NCBI GenBank assembly: GCA_963921195.1
Contig: OY992539.1
Coordinates: forward strand, 214,998,314-215,062,313
DNA from: Pegoplata infirma
Lineage: Eukaryota; Arthropoda; Insecta; Diptera; Anthomyiidae
Length of the DNA: 64,000 nucleotides
Reading direction: 5' to 3'
In this document: in pieces, positions 1 to 11,863 of the stretch
Numbering within the stretch: the stretch's first letter is position 1
How the letters are laid out: each line of letters starts with the position of its first letter
The notes under the pieces: model-generated
What the model was told of the DNA's origin: nothing
Database searches by the model: none
The model's input: only the letters and a program-made list of their open reading frames with translations
Translations under genes and position numbers: made by a program

Positions 1-140
1 CGATCAAGTTATATCTTTTACATTTTTTGTATTGTATTGGTATGTGAGTGTGTGGACTTGTTTTTGTATTGTATTGGTATATGAGTGTGTGTATATGTGT
101 ATGTAAATCACTTTTATGTTAAATACTATATGTAAATTAG

Positions 141-1816
141 CAGTGGCGGGTACAGCTTTTGGGTTTGGGGGGGGAAATTTTTTTTTACTTCGAAAAAAAA
201 TCATAAATTCTCCTTTGTTGACGAGCAAAAATATTTCGTTTAGATAATTTTTTTAATTTGTTTTTAATGAAAATTGTATATTTTTCGTATACATAAGAAG
301 AGAATTTTTTAAAAGAAGAAATTCTCCCTACATAGAAAACTTCAGATGTTGAGACATTTTTCGTGAAATTTTTTTTTTTTTTTATGGGGAAACTGTCTTA
401 GAATGACTAAATGTCTCAGAATCTGAAACTATTTTCGTATAGAAAAGTTTTCGGATTTTTAAAAGAAATTTAAAAAAAGTTGTATATTTTTCGTATACAT
501 AAGAGTATAAATCTGAGAATTTAATAGAAGAAATTCTTCTACATAGAAAATATCAGATTTTGAGACATTTTTCGTGAATTTTTTTTTTTTTATAGGGAAC
601 ATGTCTCAGAATATCAGACTTCTTCTTAACGGAAAATATCTCAGAATCTGAGACTTTTTCGTATAGAAAAATTTCCAGGTTCTAAGAATTTTTTTCCACT
701 GAAAAAGTCTCAGATTCTAAGACATTTTACTATAGAAAAAGTCTCATATTTTAAAGCATTACTGAGACATTTTTCCTATAGAGAGGTCTCTGATTATTAA
801 ATTTATTTCGTACTGAAAAAATTCTAGATTCTGAGACCTTTTTTCTATAGAAAAAGTCTTAGATTCTTCGACCTTTTTCCAATAGAATAAGGCTCAGATT
901 CGCACCCAATTTTCCTAAACAAAAAGTCTCAAATTCTGAGAGCTTTTTCTTATATAGAAAAAGTTTAAGATTCTGACACTTTTTCTCTAAAGAAAAAGTG
1001 ACAGATTCTGAGACCTGTTTCTGATTCTGAAATCTTTTCCGATTCTAAGACACTTTTCTTATAGAAAACGTCCTAGTCGGAAATGTTTTTCCTTTATAAA
1101 ACGTCTCAGACTTTAAGACCTTTTTCCTATAGAAAGGTCGAAGATTCTGAGACCTGTTTCCTATAGAAAAAGTCTGAGATTCTGAGAAATTTTTCTGAAA
1201 TTAGTCTTAGATTCTAAGACCCTTTTCCCGTTGAAAAAGTCTTAGATTCTGCGACCTTCTACCAATTCAGTTAGTTTCAACTTCTGAGACTATTTTTCAA
1301 CAATAAAAACTCTCAGACTTTGAGACCTTTTTCTTCTTAAAAGACTCAGATTCTGAGGCCTTTTTCCTTAAAATAAATCTCAAATTCAGAAATTCTGAGA
1401 CTTTTTTCCCATAAAAAAATTCTTCTGCAACCTTTTTCCTATAAATAAGTTTTGAAACCATTTTCACATAAAAAAGTCTTCGATTCTGAGAATGTTTTCT
1501 TTAGAAAAAGTTTATTTTTTAGAAAAAAAAAAATAAAATAGTTTTACAAATGTTAGTTCGACTATCAACATTTTTAATTTTCAGATTGATTCACTTTTTC
1601 CTTAAAAAATTTAAAAATTTTTCCTTTTAATATTTTCAGATCTTTTTCTATGAAAAATTTTTGAACTTGAAATTTTTTTAGAAAATTTCCTTCTCTATTT
1701 TTTTCTTTCCTTTTCTTTCTTTTTTCCTTTTTTTTCTTCTTTTTTTTCCTTTTTTTTCGAAATTTGGTCTGGGGGGGGAAATTTCCCCTTTTTCCCCCCC
1801 CTTGTACCCGCGCATG
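141..1816. mobile_element. hAT-like non-autonomous element with satellite interior
   Basis: The ends are inverted: the left begins CAGTGGCGGGTAC followed by a G run, and the right, read in reverse, begins CATGCGCGGGTAC followed by a G run. A direct repeat AAATTAG lies immediately outside both ends (134-140 and 1817-1823), which fits the 8-bp target duplication of hAT elements with one base altered. No transposase frame is visible. The interior is almost entirely the TCTGAGA dyad satellite found elsewhere in the window, so satellite DNA sits inside a transposon. Assignment to hAT rests on the terminal CA, the G/C-run subterminal region and the duplication length. Confidence 0.6.
330..1530. repeat. 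Dyad satellite array (TCTGAGA family), degenerate
   Basis: Roughly 35-40 bp units alternate a near-palindrome (gTCTCAGATTCTGAGAc) with a second dyad (cTTTTTCCTATAGAAAAAg). Units here are divergent in sequence and spacing. The array occupies the interior of the hAT-like element and belongs to the same family as the arrays at 33-42.5 kb and 59.3-60.2 kb. Confidence 0.85.
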
Positions 1817-1924
1817 AAATTAGACTAGAGTGATTTTAGAATTCTGCATCTGGTCTCCGACATTGAACATAAAACTATTAAACTTCAAAATATTTCGACA
1901 TAACCGCTTTAAAAAATGATTTTA

Positions 1925-3297
1925 GCTCTTGACTAGAGTGTTCCCCAAAATTAAAAAAAAAATGGCAATTTTTGGAATTTTGTTGTCTTAAGCTTTTTTA
2001 CTTGCAACATTTTTGCTCGTAGCTTTAAACTGAAATATTTTTAAATAGTGTCATAAAATGTATAACTTTAGCAACTACTGTAGAAAAGATTATAAAACTG
2101 TATACCACTTTAAAATATGTGTATAACACTTCAAAAAATGTGTATAACAGTTTATAAAACTGTATAGCAGTTTTTAATTTTATTGTATTTTTTTAGAATT
2201 AAAACAAAAAAGATGTTTTTAGTGTGTATGAAAGTTAACTTTTATATTATATTTTCCTTTTGCTAGTAATACAACGTGTTTTCTAAAAATTAGATTATAT
2301 GTTCTTATTCGTCCCACACATAGCAAACTATTTTTGACGTTTTATTGTCTTGCCTTTTTGCCCTTGGATTTAAACTAAAATATTTTAAAACGGTTTTATA
2401 ATTTGTATAACAGTTTAAAAAATGGCTATACAACTTTAGCAACAACTGTAGAAAAGATTATAAAACTGTATAACACTTTAAAACATTTGTATAACACTTA
2501 CAAAAAATTGTATAACTGTTTATAAAACTGTATAACAGTTTTTAATTTTATTGTTTTGTTTAGAATAAAAACAAAAAAAAATTTTTAAGTGTGTATGAAA
2601 GTTAGCTTTTATATTATATTTTCCTTTTACTAATAAGTTGTATTTGGCATACAACGTGTTCTAAAATATGGATTATATGTTCTTATACGTCCCACACTTT
2701 CAACTAGTGTGTTCCCTAATATGAAAAACATTAGCAAACTATTTTGAAGTTTTGTTGTCTTGAGCTATTTAACTTGCTACCTTTTTGCCCTTGGATTTAA
2801 ACTAAAATATTTTAAAACAGTTTTATAATTTGTATAACAGTTAAAAAAAATGGGTATACAATTTAAGCAACAACTATAGAAAAGATTATACAACTGTATA
2901 ACCCATAAAAATATGTGTAAAAAACTTTAAAAAAATTAGTATTAGTATTAGTTTATGAAACTGTACAACAGTTTTTAATTTTATTGTTTTGTTTAGAATA
3001 AAAAAAATGTTTTTCGTGTGTATGAAAGTTAACTTTTAAAAATATTTTAAAACAGTTTTATAATTTGTATAACAGTTAAAAAAATGGGTATATATAACTT
3101 TAGCAACAACTGTAGAAAAGATTATAAAACTGTAATACACTTTAAAATATTTGTATAACACTTTAAAAAATTTGTATAACAGTTTATAAAACTGTATAAC
3201 AGTTTTTTATTTTATTGTTTTGTTTAGAATTAAAACAAAAAGAACATGTTTTTAGTGTGTATGAAAGTTAACTTTTATATTTTCTTTTTGCTAGTAA
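1925..3297. repeat. Tandem repeat of about 385 bp, about 3.5 copies
   Basis: Shared landmarks recur in order. These are 'tgttccc', 'ttttgttgtctt', 'gcaacaactgtagaaaagattata', several 'tgtataacagttt' blocks, 'agtgtgtatgaaagtta', and 'cttatacgtcccaca'. They recur near 1938, 2325 and 2709, with a shortened fourth copy from about 3040. Internal 12-mers such as GTATAACAGTTT are themselves repeated, so each unit is a repeat of repeats. Weaker relatives continue to about 4140. No open frame of note. Confidence 0.75.
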
Positions 3298-3299
3298 AG

Positions 3300-3612
3300 C
3301 TATGTTTACACCATACCACTGACAATGAGTCGTATGATTTTTTATAGCATAATTTTAGGCATTAGGTAAACATATGATTGTTATTTATAAGCGACAAAAA
3401 ACTCTACATATTGCTAAATTTATAAACAAATATAACAGTCATTTAATCTTAAGTTGATTTATTAAAAATAAATCATAAATATCGTTGTTTTGTTGTGATT
3501 TAATTGTTGGATCATATATTTACAAAATTCCTTAGATTATGCTACAGCAAAATCTTACTTTTTATAAAAATCGTCGGAAATAAAACGACTCCGTTGTATG
3601 GTGTTGGCAAAC
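3300..3612. mobile_element. Small foldback/MITE inside the 385-bp repeat
   Basis: The left end (TGTTTACACCATACCACTGA...AGTCGT) is mirrored by the right end (reverse strand TGTTTGCCAACACCATACAACGGAGTCGT in two blocks). It interrupts a copy of the tandem repeat between 'gctagtaa' and 'acaacgtg', which are close together in the earlier copy near 2265. It has no coding capacity. Exact ends and target duplication are uncertain. Confidence 0.5.
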
Positions 3613-4987
3613 AACGTGCTTTCTGAAAATTAGATTATATCTTCTTATACGTCCCACTTATTAAACTAACGACAAATAATAAAATGTGGTGGCGTCATAC
3701 TCGAAAAGAGTATGTTATATGGTGTATAACAATATGTGCTATTTGCCCTTATGTCAACTTAAGCCAATATGTATCATTCAATATGTAGCAATTTAACAAA
3801 ATGTCTATAAAAGTTTACAAAAACTTGTATTCTAAGAGAAATTTCACAATATGGGTTGAACGTATGAAGCACAACAATATGCACTATTTACTCGTATACT
3901 CTCTTAAGCCATTTTTATATATTGCTACATATATAATAATTTTTTCTCGGACACTTTAAGCTAAACAGTTCTTTAATAACACAGTTTTATAACTTGTATA
4001 ACAGTTTAAGAATGTGCGTAGCACTTTAACAAAATGTGTATAAATATTCATAAAACTTTATAACACTTCAAAAAATGTGTATAACACTTATAAAAAAAAT
4101 GCATAACGATTGAAATGATTTTTTAATTTAATTTTATGTTAAATAATAAATTTAAACCTGACTGAGCTGAAACTCTCACAAACTTATTTTTCACAGATTT
4201 CCACCCCAACCTTTTTTAAAAATCAAAAAATAAAAAACCTTAATCTCTCCAGCCTAATATGAATATACAATATTTAAATTTGCATTCTCTATTTGCTTAA
4301 ATGTTTAAGTTGTAAATCCTTGTTATTTCAATGTGTAAGTACTTTTACAAGAAAGAAGATTTCCATGTTAAAATAATAATTCTACAATTTTGTGGATTTG
4401 TTGTAGTACAATTATGTAAATGAATGAGAGGGGGTAAAGGTGATCGCTGCAACGCGTTGGGGAAGAACTTTCCGCCTAGCGATAAAAATTAATCAAATGT
4501 ATCGCTACTACATACTATTATATCGTTAATTAAATAAATATTTTATATTTACGATCACAAATAGGGGGAGAGTCGAAAAAAATTTAATTTTCTAGTTCTA
4601 TGGATCGAAGTACAGAACTTTGCAATTACGCATAAACGGCTAAAACAAAAATTATGTACTGCAATAACTGTTATACTAAAAAAATTAAACAATAGTTTTA
4701 ATGGATTTTTTTTTGTAAATTATTAAGTGATAAACAATATAATTGCAGACAACTTATTATAACTGTTATACACAAAGACAACTGTTATAATTAACAAATT
4801 GAATTTAAGATTTCGTTTCTTCCACTTCATATGTCATATATATGCCCGCTTCATACTTCATATGTGATATAAATGTATTTTCAAAAACTGTTATACATTT
4901 GCAAAAACTCTTATACATTTCTCTTTACATTTTATAATTTTTTTTTTAATTCATAATTAAATGTTTTCGTTCTCAGTTGCACGTCGT
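3613..4987. other. AT-rich non-coding DNA downstream of the four-TM gene
   Basis: The left part (to about 4140) holds degraded relatives of the 'gtataacactt' repeat. The rest is AT-rich with scattered 'aactgttatac' motifs near 4670-4920. I see no reading frame with coding character and no RNA gene. Confidence 0.6.
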
Positions 4988-6299
4988 CTAATAAATGCAT
5001 GGGGTCTTGAATTTTTTACGACCTCTTATGTCATTGAAAACATAAAAAATTCCAAGCCAGATAGCTCCACCAACACCTATAAATTAAAAAAATTAAGTAA
5101 TAATAACGCTTAAAAATGTATATAAAATTCAATATATTACCAATTCGAAATATTGCAGAAACATGAAAAACTCCACGGCTTGAAATTTGTATAACAGTTA
5201 AAATTATTTGTAAGACTAATGACAGAAATGTTAAAATTAACCAAGGTAGCATTAATCTATGGCGTTGCTAAAATTAAAATATTGTTAATATGAAGTTTTT
5301 TATTTGTAAAATAAAGATGTGCTGTAAAAAATGAGGGCCTTATTAAAAATCTACACAGAAAAATTCGTTATTAAAATTTTTGTTAAAGAAAAAAATTTTT
5401 ATGCAATTAATTTTTTAACTGATTCAACTAAAATATTAGTTATTTTTTTAATTTTTAAAAATTAATCTCAATTAATGTAGTTGTAAAAAAAAATATTTAA
5501 GTTGTATTTTTAAGATTGCAAATAAAGATTATTTAATTGAATCAATTAAACATTTAATTTTCGGAAAAATTTAGTTTTTTTTTCTCTATCTCGAAAACCG
5601 TTAATCAGATAGAACTGATTTTTGAAACCTCTGAGCTCAATATTCTGCCTGAAATATTAGGGCTTTATAATCAAAATTTATACAGAAAAAATCATCATTA
5701 ATATTTTTGGTAAAGAAAATAATCTTATGCAATTAATTTTTTAACTGATTTAATTAAAATACTAATCAATATTGTAATGTTCAAAAATATATCTCAATTA
5801 ACGTAGTTGTAAAAATAAATAATTGAGTTGTATTTTAGAAATTGCAGGTACTGATTAATTGTTTAATTGAATCAATTAAAAATTTATTTTAGTGGAAATT
5901 GCCAGTTTTTTCTTTATATCTCGAACTTTTTTTAAAGTTTCTGGTACTTTTTCATTTGAATACAAATTTTACAAATTTTATAAGTCCTCAATTTTTAATT
6001 CACACCTTTAAATAACATTTCTCACAAATAGTTACCTTTATAATACCAAATATCAATAATACCGCTAATAAAATCAATTTCAAACATATTAGTAGCACTA
6101 CAATTAGCACAATTTTGATATCATGAAGTGTAATAACTCCATCGGCATTAAGAAATTCAAGTGCATATTGCTTGGATTTAGCACTACCCGATTTTAATGA
6201 TTTTAAAAGATCTATATCACAGAAAGCAATTATTCCAACACTTATTATACTTAAACCGCCGATAATAATACCGAGAGTTTGAACACTACAACATTTCAT
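4988..6299 (-). CDS. Small four-transmembrane protein, DUF4728-like (3 exons)
   Basis: Rebuilt from splice sites as join(4988..5076, 5141..5267, 6036..6299), complement: 264+127+89 nt = 480 nt, 159 residues plus TAG. Exon 1 starts at ATG (context aaaATGA) and ends AAAG|GTAACT. Intron 1 (768 nt) ends TTTTAG. Exon 2 ends ATTG|GTAATA. Intron 2 (64 nt) ends TTATAG. The frame stays open across both junctions, which is strong support. The protein begins MKCCSVQTLGIIIGGLSII (membrane segment about residues 8-27). Two more hydrophobic stretches fall at about 61-87 and 94-112, and a final one at about 133-144 is followed by a basic tail (RGRKKFK). Layout, length, N-terminal Cys pair and the FGIIK-QRHRLMLPWLIL junction recall the insect DUF4728 multi-pass family, whose biochemical role is not known to me. 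It is probably in a cell membrane. Confidence 0.8.
5350..5935. repeat. Direct duplication inside intron 1 of the four-TM gene
   Basis: Two diverged copies of a block of about 250 bp (about 5355-5600 and 5688-5930) share, in order, 'atgcaattaattttttaact', 'tctcaattaa.gtagttgtaaaaa', 'gttgtattttaagattgca', 'ttgaatcaattaaa' and 'tctc(t)atatctcgaa'. They lie in the 768-nt intron and lengthen it well beyond the usual 60-70 nt for flies. No conserved coding potential is seen. Confidence 0.65.
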
Positions 6300-6589
6300 T
6301 TTAGTTATTTTCCGATATTTTTTAGTAATCGGAAAATCTAAGAAATTTGTTAAATTTTCAGCAGTTGTTTTAAAACTTTAAAATACGACTTTCTTTAGCA
6401 GATGATTATACAAAACTGTTCGCTAAATGGATTTTTCTTTTGTTAAAAAGTCTAACCACAAAGTTATTTTAAACAGAAATATATAATTTTTGTGATAAGA
6501 AAGAGTTTATTTAAAAAATATTACAAATAAGCAAATTAAGTTACTCATAAAACAATATTGGACCATTATGAAAGTCATTCAGTTTTTTA
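6300..6589. other. 5' flank of the four-TM gene
   Basis: AT-rich DNA upstream of the ATG at 6299 (gene on the minus strand). It probably holds the promoter and 5' UTR, but I cannot pick out a convincing core promoter element. Confidence 0.4.
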
Positions 6590-6957
6590 GCCTCCTTTTT
6601 ATGCGCGTGGATATCAATATATCGATAAAATTTATTCTTTAAGTGCAAAAACCATAATTTATCTATTTGACAACATTAATCATGAGGGTCAAGTTGTCCA
6701 CCAACATCTCCCGCCAATCTCCCTCTCCCCCCCCCAAAAAAAACAAACGGCCCTGCCAATTTTATTTTTATACTCCTCCAACTACAGTATGGGGGTATAC
6801 TCACTTCTAAAGTTTTGCACGAATATGCATTATGGTCCTAGGCAAGTAAAGTTTGGATATAGGCAAAATCAAACCAGGGGGAAAAAAATTCCCCAGTCTT
6901 ATGTTAGCACAAGCTCAAAGTCCTGCGCTTAGGCCCAGGTGATAAAAACGTTTCGCT
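6590..6957 (+). mobile_element. Two partial DINE-1-like elements (type C)
   Basis: 6590-6760 matches the 3' half of type C elements ('gcgtggat' followed later by a C-run and A-run), without the terminal hairpin. 6771 starts a second copy ('tactcctccaactacagtatgggggtatac') that lacks the GTCY tract and breaks off at 6957, where the LINE tail begins. Comparison is with the fuller type C copy at 23150-23739. Confidence 0.6.
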
Positions 6958-9345
6958 TTAATAATAATAATAAAAATAATAATAATAAAATTGTAATAAA
7001 TCTGCACAAATCAGAGTAAAATGAACGTATACCGCTAGGGGCAAGGAGTCCCCGAACTGACCGCCTGATAAAAAAAACTCCCCCGTCATTTTTTTAAGGT
7101 TATAAAAGATTTGGCGCAGTAGAATTAGGTTAGGTTGGATGAGCGTCCGCCAATTTGGCGAATTCACTCGGAGGCCATAAGGCCCATTGTGATTCCCCTA
7201 AAGTTGTCTCCCTACTCCCCTCTGATATACAAAATTCTACCGCTCAAACCACCCCGATTCCCTAAGGTATTCTGCTAGAGATGTCAATGGGACACTGTTT
7301 AGGCAATCTAGGTCATCAAAAAATCGTTGCCCCAAATACTTAAGACGACGTTTCATCAGACCCAGACATTCACACAACAAGTACTTCACTGACTCCTCCT
7401 CCTCCACCTCTCCACAACTTCTGCAAAAGTCCCTGTCAGAAATTCCCATACGAACGGCCATTTGGCCGATTATACAGTGTCCTGTCAGTACTCCTACTAA
7501 TAGGCTAACCGTCCGTTTGCCAAAGGTAAGAAGACTTTCTGTCCTCTTAGGATTTGGCAGTGGCCACATGGTTCGCGATATCCTGCACGTGGTCAGCGAT
7601 ATCCACCTATCCCTCATCATATTCTCTGATATCCTATCAATTTCGTTCATCAACTCCACTATAGGAACCGAGATATCAGGTTCGACACGTTCCCCCCAAC
7701 GACTCGGAGCCATTTCTTGCACATTCATCAGCTAATTCGTTACCATCGACCCCACTATGTCCAGGGACCCAGATTAGCTTAACTGTGTGCTGACTGATTC
7801 GATGAAGGGATTGTATACAATTACTAACAATTCTCGATTTTACAGTGTGTGACCCTAAGGCCTTCAGAGCTGCAAGACTGTCCACAAAAATGTTGATGGC
7901 GCAAGGACTTAGGTCCTTTGTCATACTCATCTGCGCGGCTTTGTCAATTCCAAAAAGCTCGGCCTGGAAAACACTACACTTTCCGGGAGCCTTACTGAGG
8001 ACCTGATTTCGAGGCATTCAGAGTATACCCCGGAACCTGTACCCATCTCCATCTTGGATACGTCCGTGAAAATTGAGATCGCATTCCCCGTTATAACAGA
8101 GTTTTCCGTCCAGTCTTCCCTAGTTGGTATTTGGACTTCGAAGTTCCTATTAAAGTTCGTCTGCGGTGAGATATAGTCGGTTTTTCGTTCTAATTCCGTC
8201 CAGCCCACCGTACTTAATATGGTCGAGTGTCCCCAAGAGCGTTGCTTAAGCATTAGTGACTCTCTTAACCTAAGTGCCGATTTTGCTGCTGTGCTCTTGA
8301 TGTAGATATCTACGGGCTGAATGTTTAGTATCACTTCCAGACCGGCCTGGGGTGCTGATCTAATAGCACCAGTGATACCCACGCACGCCAGTCGCTAGGT
8401 TGCAGAGATATGATTTTTTACCCGCTGCTTTCCACCACACAAGGCTCCATAGGTAAGTATTGGTCTAATTATCGCACCATACATCCAGTGGATAATATAC
8501 AGTTTTAGACCCCACCTTCTTCCGAAAGTTCTTCTGCAGGTGTAAAAAGCACATAACGACTTTTTCATCCTTTCTTCTGTATTCCTTTTCCAGGAAAGCT
8601 TTGAGTCCAGGATTACACCCAGGTATTTCGCCTCATTAGATAGTTCTAGGGTGATTCCATCTAGTTTGGGAAGAACAAACCTGTCTATCTTAGTCCTTTT
8701 CGTGAACAAGACGAGTTCGGTTTTGGAGGGATTGACTCCCAGACCGTTGTCCCTTGCCCACGTCAAGAGTATCTTAAGTGCTGATTCCATGAGTTCACTA
8801 ATCGTTGGTAAAAACTTACCTCTGATTAGGATCACAACGTCATCAGCATAGGCAACCACCTTGATGCCCATTCCGTTGAGTGACTCGAGGATTTCATTTA
8901 TTACAAGATTCCACAGAAGAGGAGAGATCACCCCCCCCCCTTTTGGTGTGCCCCTTGTCTTCGAGTTAATTGCCCTGCTTTTCAGCATGTTGCCCGTACA
9001 TAGAGTAATATGTGTGTCCGTGCCTGTATTTCGTAGGGCATTAAGAATTGACGATATTTTGACATTGTTGAATGCGCCTTCCACGTCCAGGAATGACTCC
9101 AAAACGTACTCTTTTTTGTGAAGAGTATCCTTAAAGCCGTCTCAATAGACCTACCCTTAAGATAGGCGTGTTGGGCCTCGCTGAAGTTGTCTGATGTGAG
9201 GATACTTCTCACATAGACATCTACCAGTCTTTCCAGTGTTTTCAATAGAAACGATGACAGACTGATAGTTCTGTAATCCTTTGCGGTATTGTGGTTTATC
9301 TTTCCCGCTTTGGGAATAAAGACCACAGTAGAATTTAACACACTC
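6958..9345 (-). mobile_element. 5'-truncated LINE with RNase H domain
   Basis: Read on the minus strand, this is a non-LTR retrotransposon running from mid reverse transcriptase (near 9345) through RNase H and a C-terminal Cys/His region. It then runs through a 3' UTR containing 'ccaacctaacctaa' to an (ATT)n-type tail at about 6958-7000. The tail is inserted in a DINE-1-like copy. RNase H plus this reverse transcriptase style places it in the I/R1/LOA group; finer placement needs a phylogeny. The 5' end is missing, as is usual for target-primed insertions, and abuts a DINE-1-like element near 9350-9383. Confidence 0.85.
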
Positions 9346-9346
9346 A
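7237..9346 (-). pseudogene. LINE ORF2 remnant: reverse transcriptase, RNase H, Cys/His tail
   Basis: Open segments overlap or follow one another in different frames, so the gene is broken by frameshifts near 9100, 8390, 8000 and 7700. Segment 1 (about 9346-9110) holds FIPKAGK, KDYRTISLSSFLLKTLER and AYLKGRSIE, as in the fingers domain. Segment 2 (8395-9102) holds the catalytic AYADDVVIL and NPSKTELVLF. A run of ten C at 8931-8940 gives GTPKGGGVISPL with one extra Gly compared with the usual GTPQGGVLSPL. Segments 3 and 4 carry an RNase H domain with FTDVSKMEMGTGSG (the Gly after Asp is lost), FQAELFGI, FVDSLAALKAL and WVPGHSGVDGNELAD, so the four acidic positions are kept. Segment 5 has CRSCGEVEEEESVKYLLCEC. 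It encoded the replicase of the element and is now inactive. Confidence 0.88.
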
Positions 9347-9382
9347 TTGTTTTTATACCCTCTTTATAACATACCCCTTTTA

Positions 9383-9969
9383 TACCTCTAGTGATAGAGG
9401 GTATATATAAGTTTGTCATTCCGTTTGTAACACATCAAAATATTGGTCTAGGACCCCATGAAGTATATATATTCATAATCCCCGATCGATTTTAAGACAT
9501 TTTAGCGATGTCCGTCTGTCTGTTTGTCTGTGGAAATGGTGATCACGGCCAAAATATTACACGGAGATGACTGAAAATTAGCATATTTATTGAAAGTTCT
9601 CCCGAGAAGTTTAGTATTGCATTTGAGCGATATCGGTTCAGCGGTTTAAAAGTTATGAACGAAAATGTAAGGACACCTCAAAAATTTTAGTACATTCAAC
9701 ATAACCTAAAAATACAAGATGCTTTAATTCGGCAGCTGGTTGACTTATGTGGACATAATTGAACACCAAATGGTATTAAAACAAGTACGAACATATTTTT
9801 TGACAAAAAAAGAAAAAAAAAAAATCGCGGATTTTTTTTGGCGGAAATTTATTTTCAAAAAAAAATTCAAAGGTAATTTCCTTTTAAATAAAGTTTTTTG
9901 CAACAATCATTTAGAAATTGTGGAGGGTATCGCTACATTCGGCAAGGCCGAATTTAACTTTTTTACTTG
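9383..9969 (+). mobile_element. DINE-1-like element, type A
   Basis: Opens 'tacctctagtgatagagggtatata'. It has the block 'ggaccccatgaagtatatatattcat', a short GTCY tract (GTCCGTCTGTCTGTTTGTCTG), and 'cgatatcggttcagcggtt'. It closes with the hairpin TTCGGCAAGGCCGAA, then TTTAAC...ACTTG. The same layout appears inverted at 17580-18176. A Met-started frame inside is shared by both copies (it begins MTYVDIIEHQMV here) and is simply translated repeat, not a gene. The resemblance to Drosophila DINE-1/INE-1 is from the GTCY tract, 'actttatggggtc' block and terminal hairpin. The end CTTG departs from the CTRR expected of Helitrons. Confidence 0.8.
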
Positions 9970-9989
9970 TTTTATATTTTTTTTTAATA

Positions 9990-10042
9990 TTTTGGAGCGT
10001 AAAAAGATTCGACACAGCCGAAATTAACATTTTCACTTGCTT
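9990..10042 (+). mobile_element. 3' terminal fragment of a type C DINE-1-like element
   Basis: 'ttggagcgtaaaaagattcgacacagccgaaattaac...cacttgc' is the terminal hairpin and end of a type C copy, without its body. Confidence 0.65.
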
Positions 10043-10320
10043 TTATGGCCCTCTGAAGTTTTTTCAAAGTTTAACTCAGAAATATTCGTAGAACATTTTA
10101 ACCATAAATGCACGTTTTATTGGACTTCTATGACAGCTTTTGAAAAAATGACTAAAATGACACCTGAAAATGAACGATAGAGGGTTAATATGTTCTATGA
10201 AAAGAAGCACTATAAAATTTGAATGAAGAAATCTAAGCACATTACTTATTTCAGAAGTATATTTACATCATTTATTTTATTCATTACACACGCCTTTGAA
10301 AGAACTTCAGTGGACCATGA
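10043..10320. mobile_element. Foldback element, about 280 bp
   Basis: Starts ATGGCCCTCTGAAGTTTTTT(CAAAG) and ends CTTTGAAAGAACTTCAGTGGACCAT, so the ends are inverted. Inside, 'ggttaatatgttc' and 'atttacatcatttat' are shared with a relative at 46092-46262. Non-coding. Confidence 0.65.
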
Positions 10321-11190
10321 AAAAAACTGTCTACTACAACGGTACTTTAATTTTTATTTTGATCTCAAGCCAAATACCTTAAATCACCTCAAATTTGTTG
10401 AACAGTGTAATGGCTATTTACTCTCCTTGAACCAAATTATGCTATTTTTTACTATTATTGAAGTATATTTGCTATTTTTTTTTGTATTTTAACTAATTTA
10501 TGCTATTTAAAGAATTTTTTTTTAAATTTATTTTTAGATTTTTTGAAACCCAATATTTAATTTATATATTTCCCACACAATTATTGAAAAAATATGTATT
10601 GATTTATCAAATTAAGTTGTCTATGGGCGGTTTTTGTTGGTATTAATATTTGGTTAACCACAATACTATAGTGATTAGTAGAAGAATATTTAATTTGTTA
10701 TACAATTTATGGCAAAATAATTGTGGACAAAATTTTTTTTTGCAAAAATTTACAAAAAAAAAAAATTCTTTGGTAATTTAAATTTTTTTTAAATGCATGT
10801 TTATTTATTTTAAAATATGTGTTATATTTATATACACACACACACATACTCAAGCAATTATTTTACTAATACTCTTGTAATCTGGTATTATTTTTATAAT
10901 AAATGTGGAATGCGTACGATACGAATTATTTGAAAATATTGATGTATGAATGTACATTTGGTTTTCAACAAAAACCACAATTATACAAGTGTTATTATTA
11001 TTTTTTTTTTTTTTAAATTTATATTTGTTATTTGTCATGTTATAAATTGTAGAAAAATGACAAATAAATTATTTATTAAAATGATATTTTGTAATTTTAA
11101 AATAAATTTTATATTTTCTGTTTAATATGAAATTAAATTGAAATTGTTTTTAAAGCATACTTTAAGGAGGTATTTCTAATTTAATAAAAA
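10321..11190. other. AT-rich DNA, no gene seen
   Basis: Homopolymer-rich, with a short (CA)n run near 10833-10845. Short open frames here have no coding character. I see no repeat shared with the rest of the window. Confidence 0.5.
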
Positions 11191-11727
11191 CAATTGAGAG
11201 TGTTACATTCGGCTGTGCCGAATCTTTTATACCCTCCAAAATGTAAAAAAAAAATATAAAAAAACCTAGGGGCGTCTTTTTTTTGGGGGGGGGGGGGGGG
11301 GGTTGGTGGGAGGCGTTAGGGGGCACCCTCCCCTTGAGATTTTGAACTTCTTCTGAGATAAGAATGTTGCATTTGCTTACCAAAAGTACAAAAAACTCTT
11401 CAAAAAAGGCGGTTTTTCTTGGGTTGGTTTAGCTCTCCAAGGGGGAACTTTTTTCCCCTTGGTCCGATTTTGACCATTTCCGAACTTAACCTGCCTAGGA
11501 ATATAAGACATATTCATGCCAAACTTCGGAAGTCTAGCTCTTTTATTTTGGACTGTATCGTGTCCTCTACAGACGGACGGACAGACGGACATCGCTAGAA
11601 TGTCTTAGAATCGATCACTGATCAATAAAATATATACTTTATGGGGTCCTAGACCGATATTTCGATGCGTTACACACGGAATGACAAAGTGAGTATACCC
11701 CCATACTGAGGTTGCAGGATATAAAAA
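11191..11727 (-). mobile_element. DINE-1-like element, type C
   Basis: Read on the plus strand it begins with the terminal hairpin ATTCGGCTGTGCCGAAT and 'cttttataccctcc'. It then has a poly-G tract, 'aaaagagctag' complement, the GTCY tract as GACGGACGGACAGACGGAC, 'tatatactttatggggtcc', and 'acacacggaatgacaaagtgagtatacccccatac'. First of four minus-oriented copies placed end to end. Confidence 0.8.
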
Positions 11728-11863
11728 TTGGAAAAAATCAGAAGAAATTATAAAAATTGAGCAGAATCAGAAAAATTCAGAATTAGAAATTTATAAAAAG
11801 TTCAACAAAATTTTGAAAAATTCCGAAAAAAAAACTCGCAAGATTTAGTAAAATCAGAAAAAA

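Noticed and set aside
8651..9121. Plus-strand open frames over the LINE
   Set aside because: They are antisense shadows of the reverse transcriptase on the minus strand.
9740..10027. 95-codon open frame, with a near-identical frame on the other strand at 17522-17830
   Set aside because: Both lie inside type A DINE-1-like elements and run through the terminal hairpin. The likeness is that of a repeat, not of a conserved protein.
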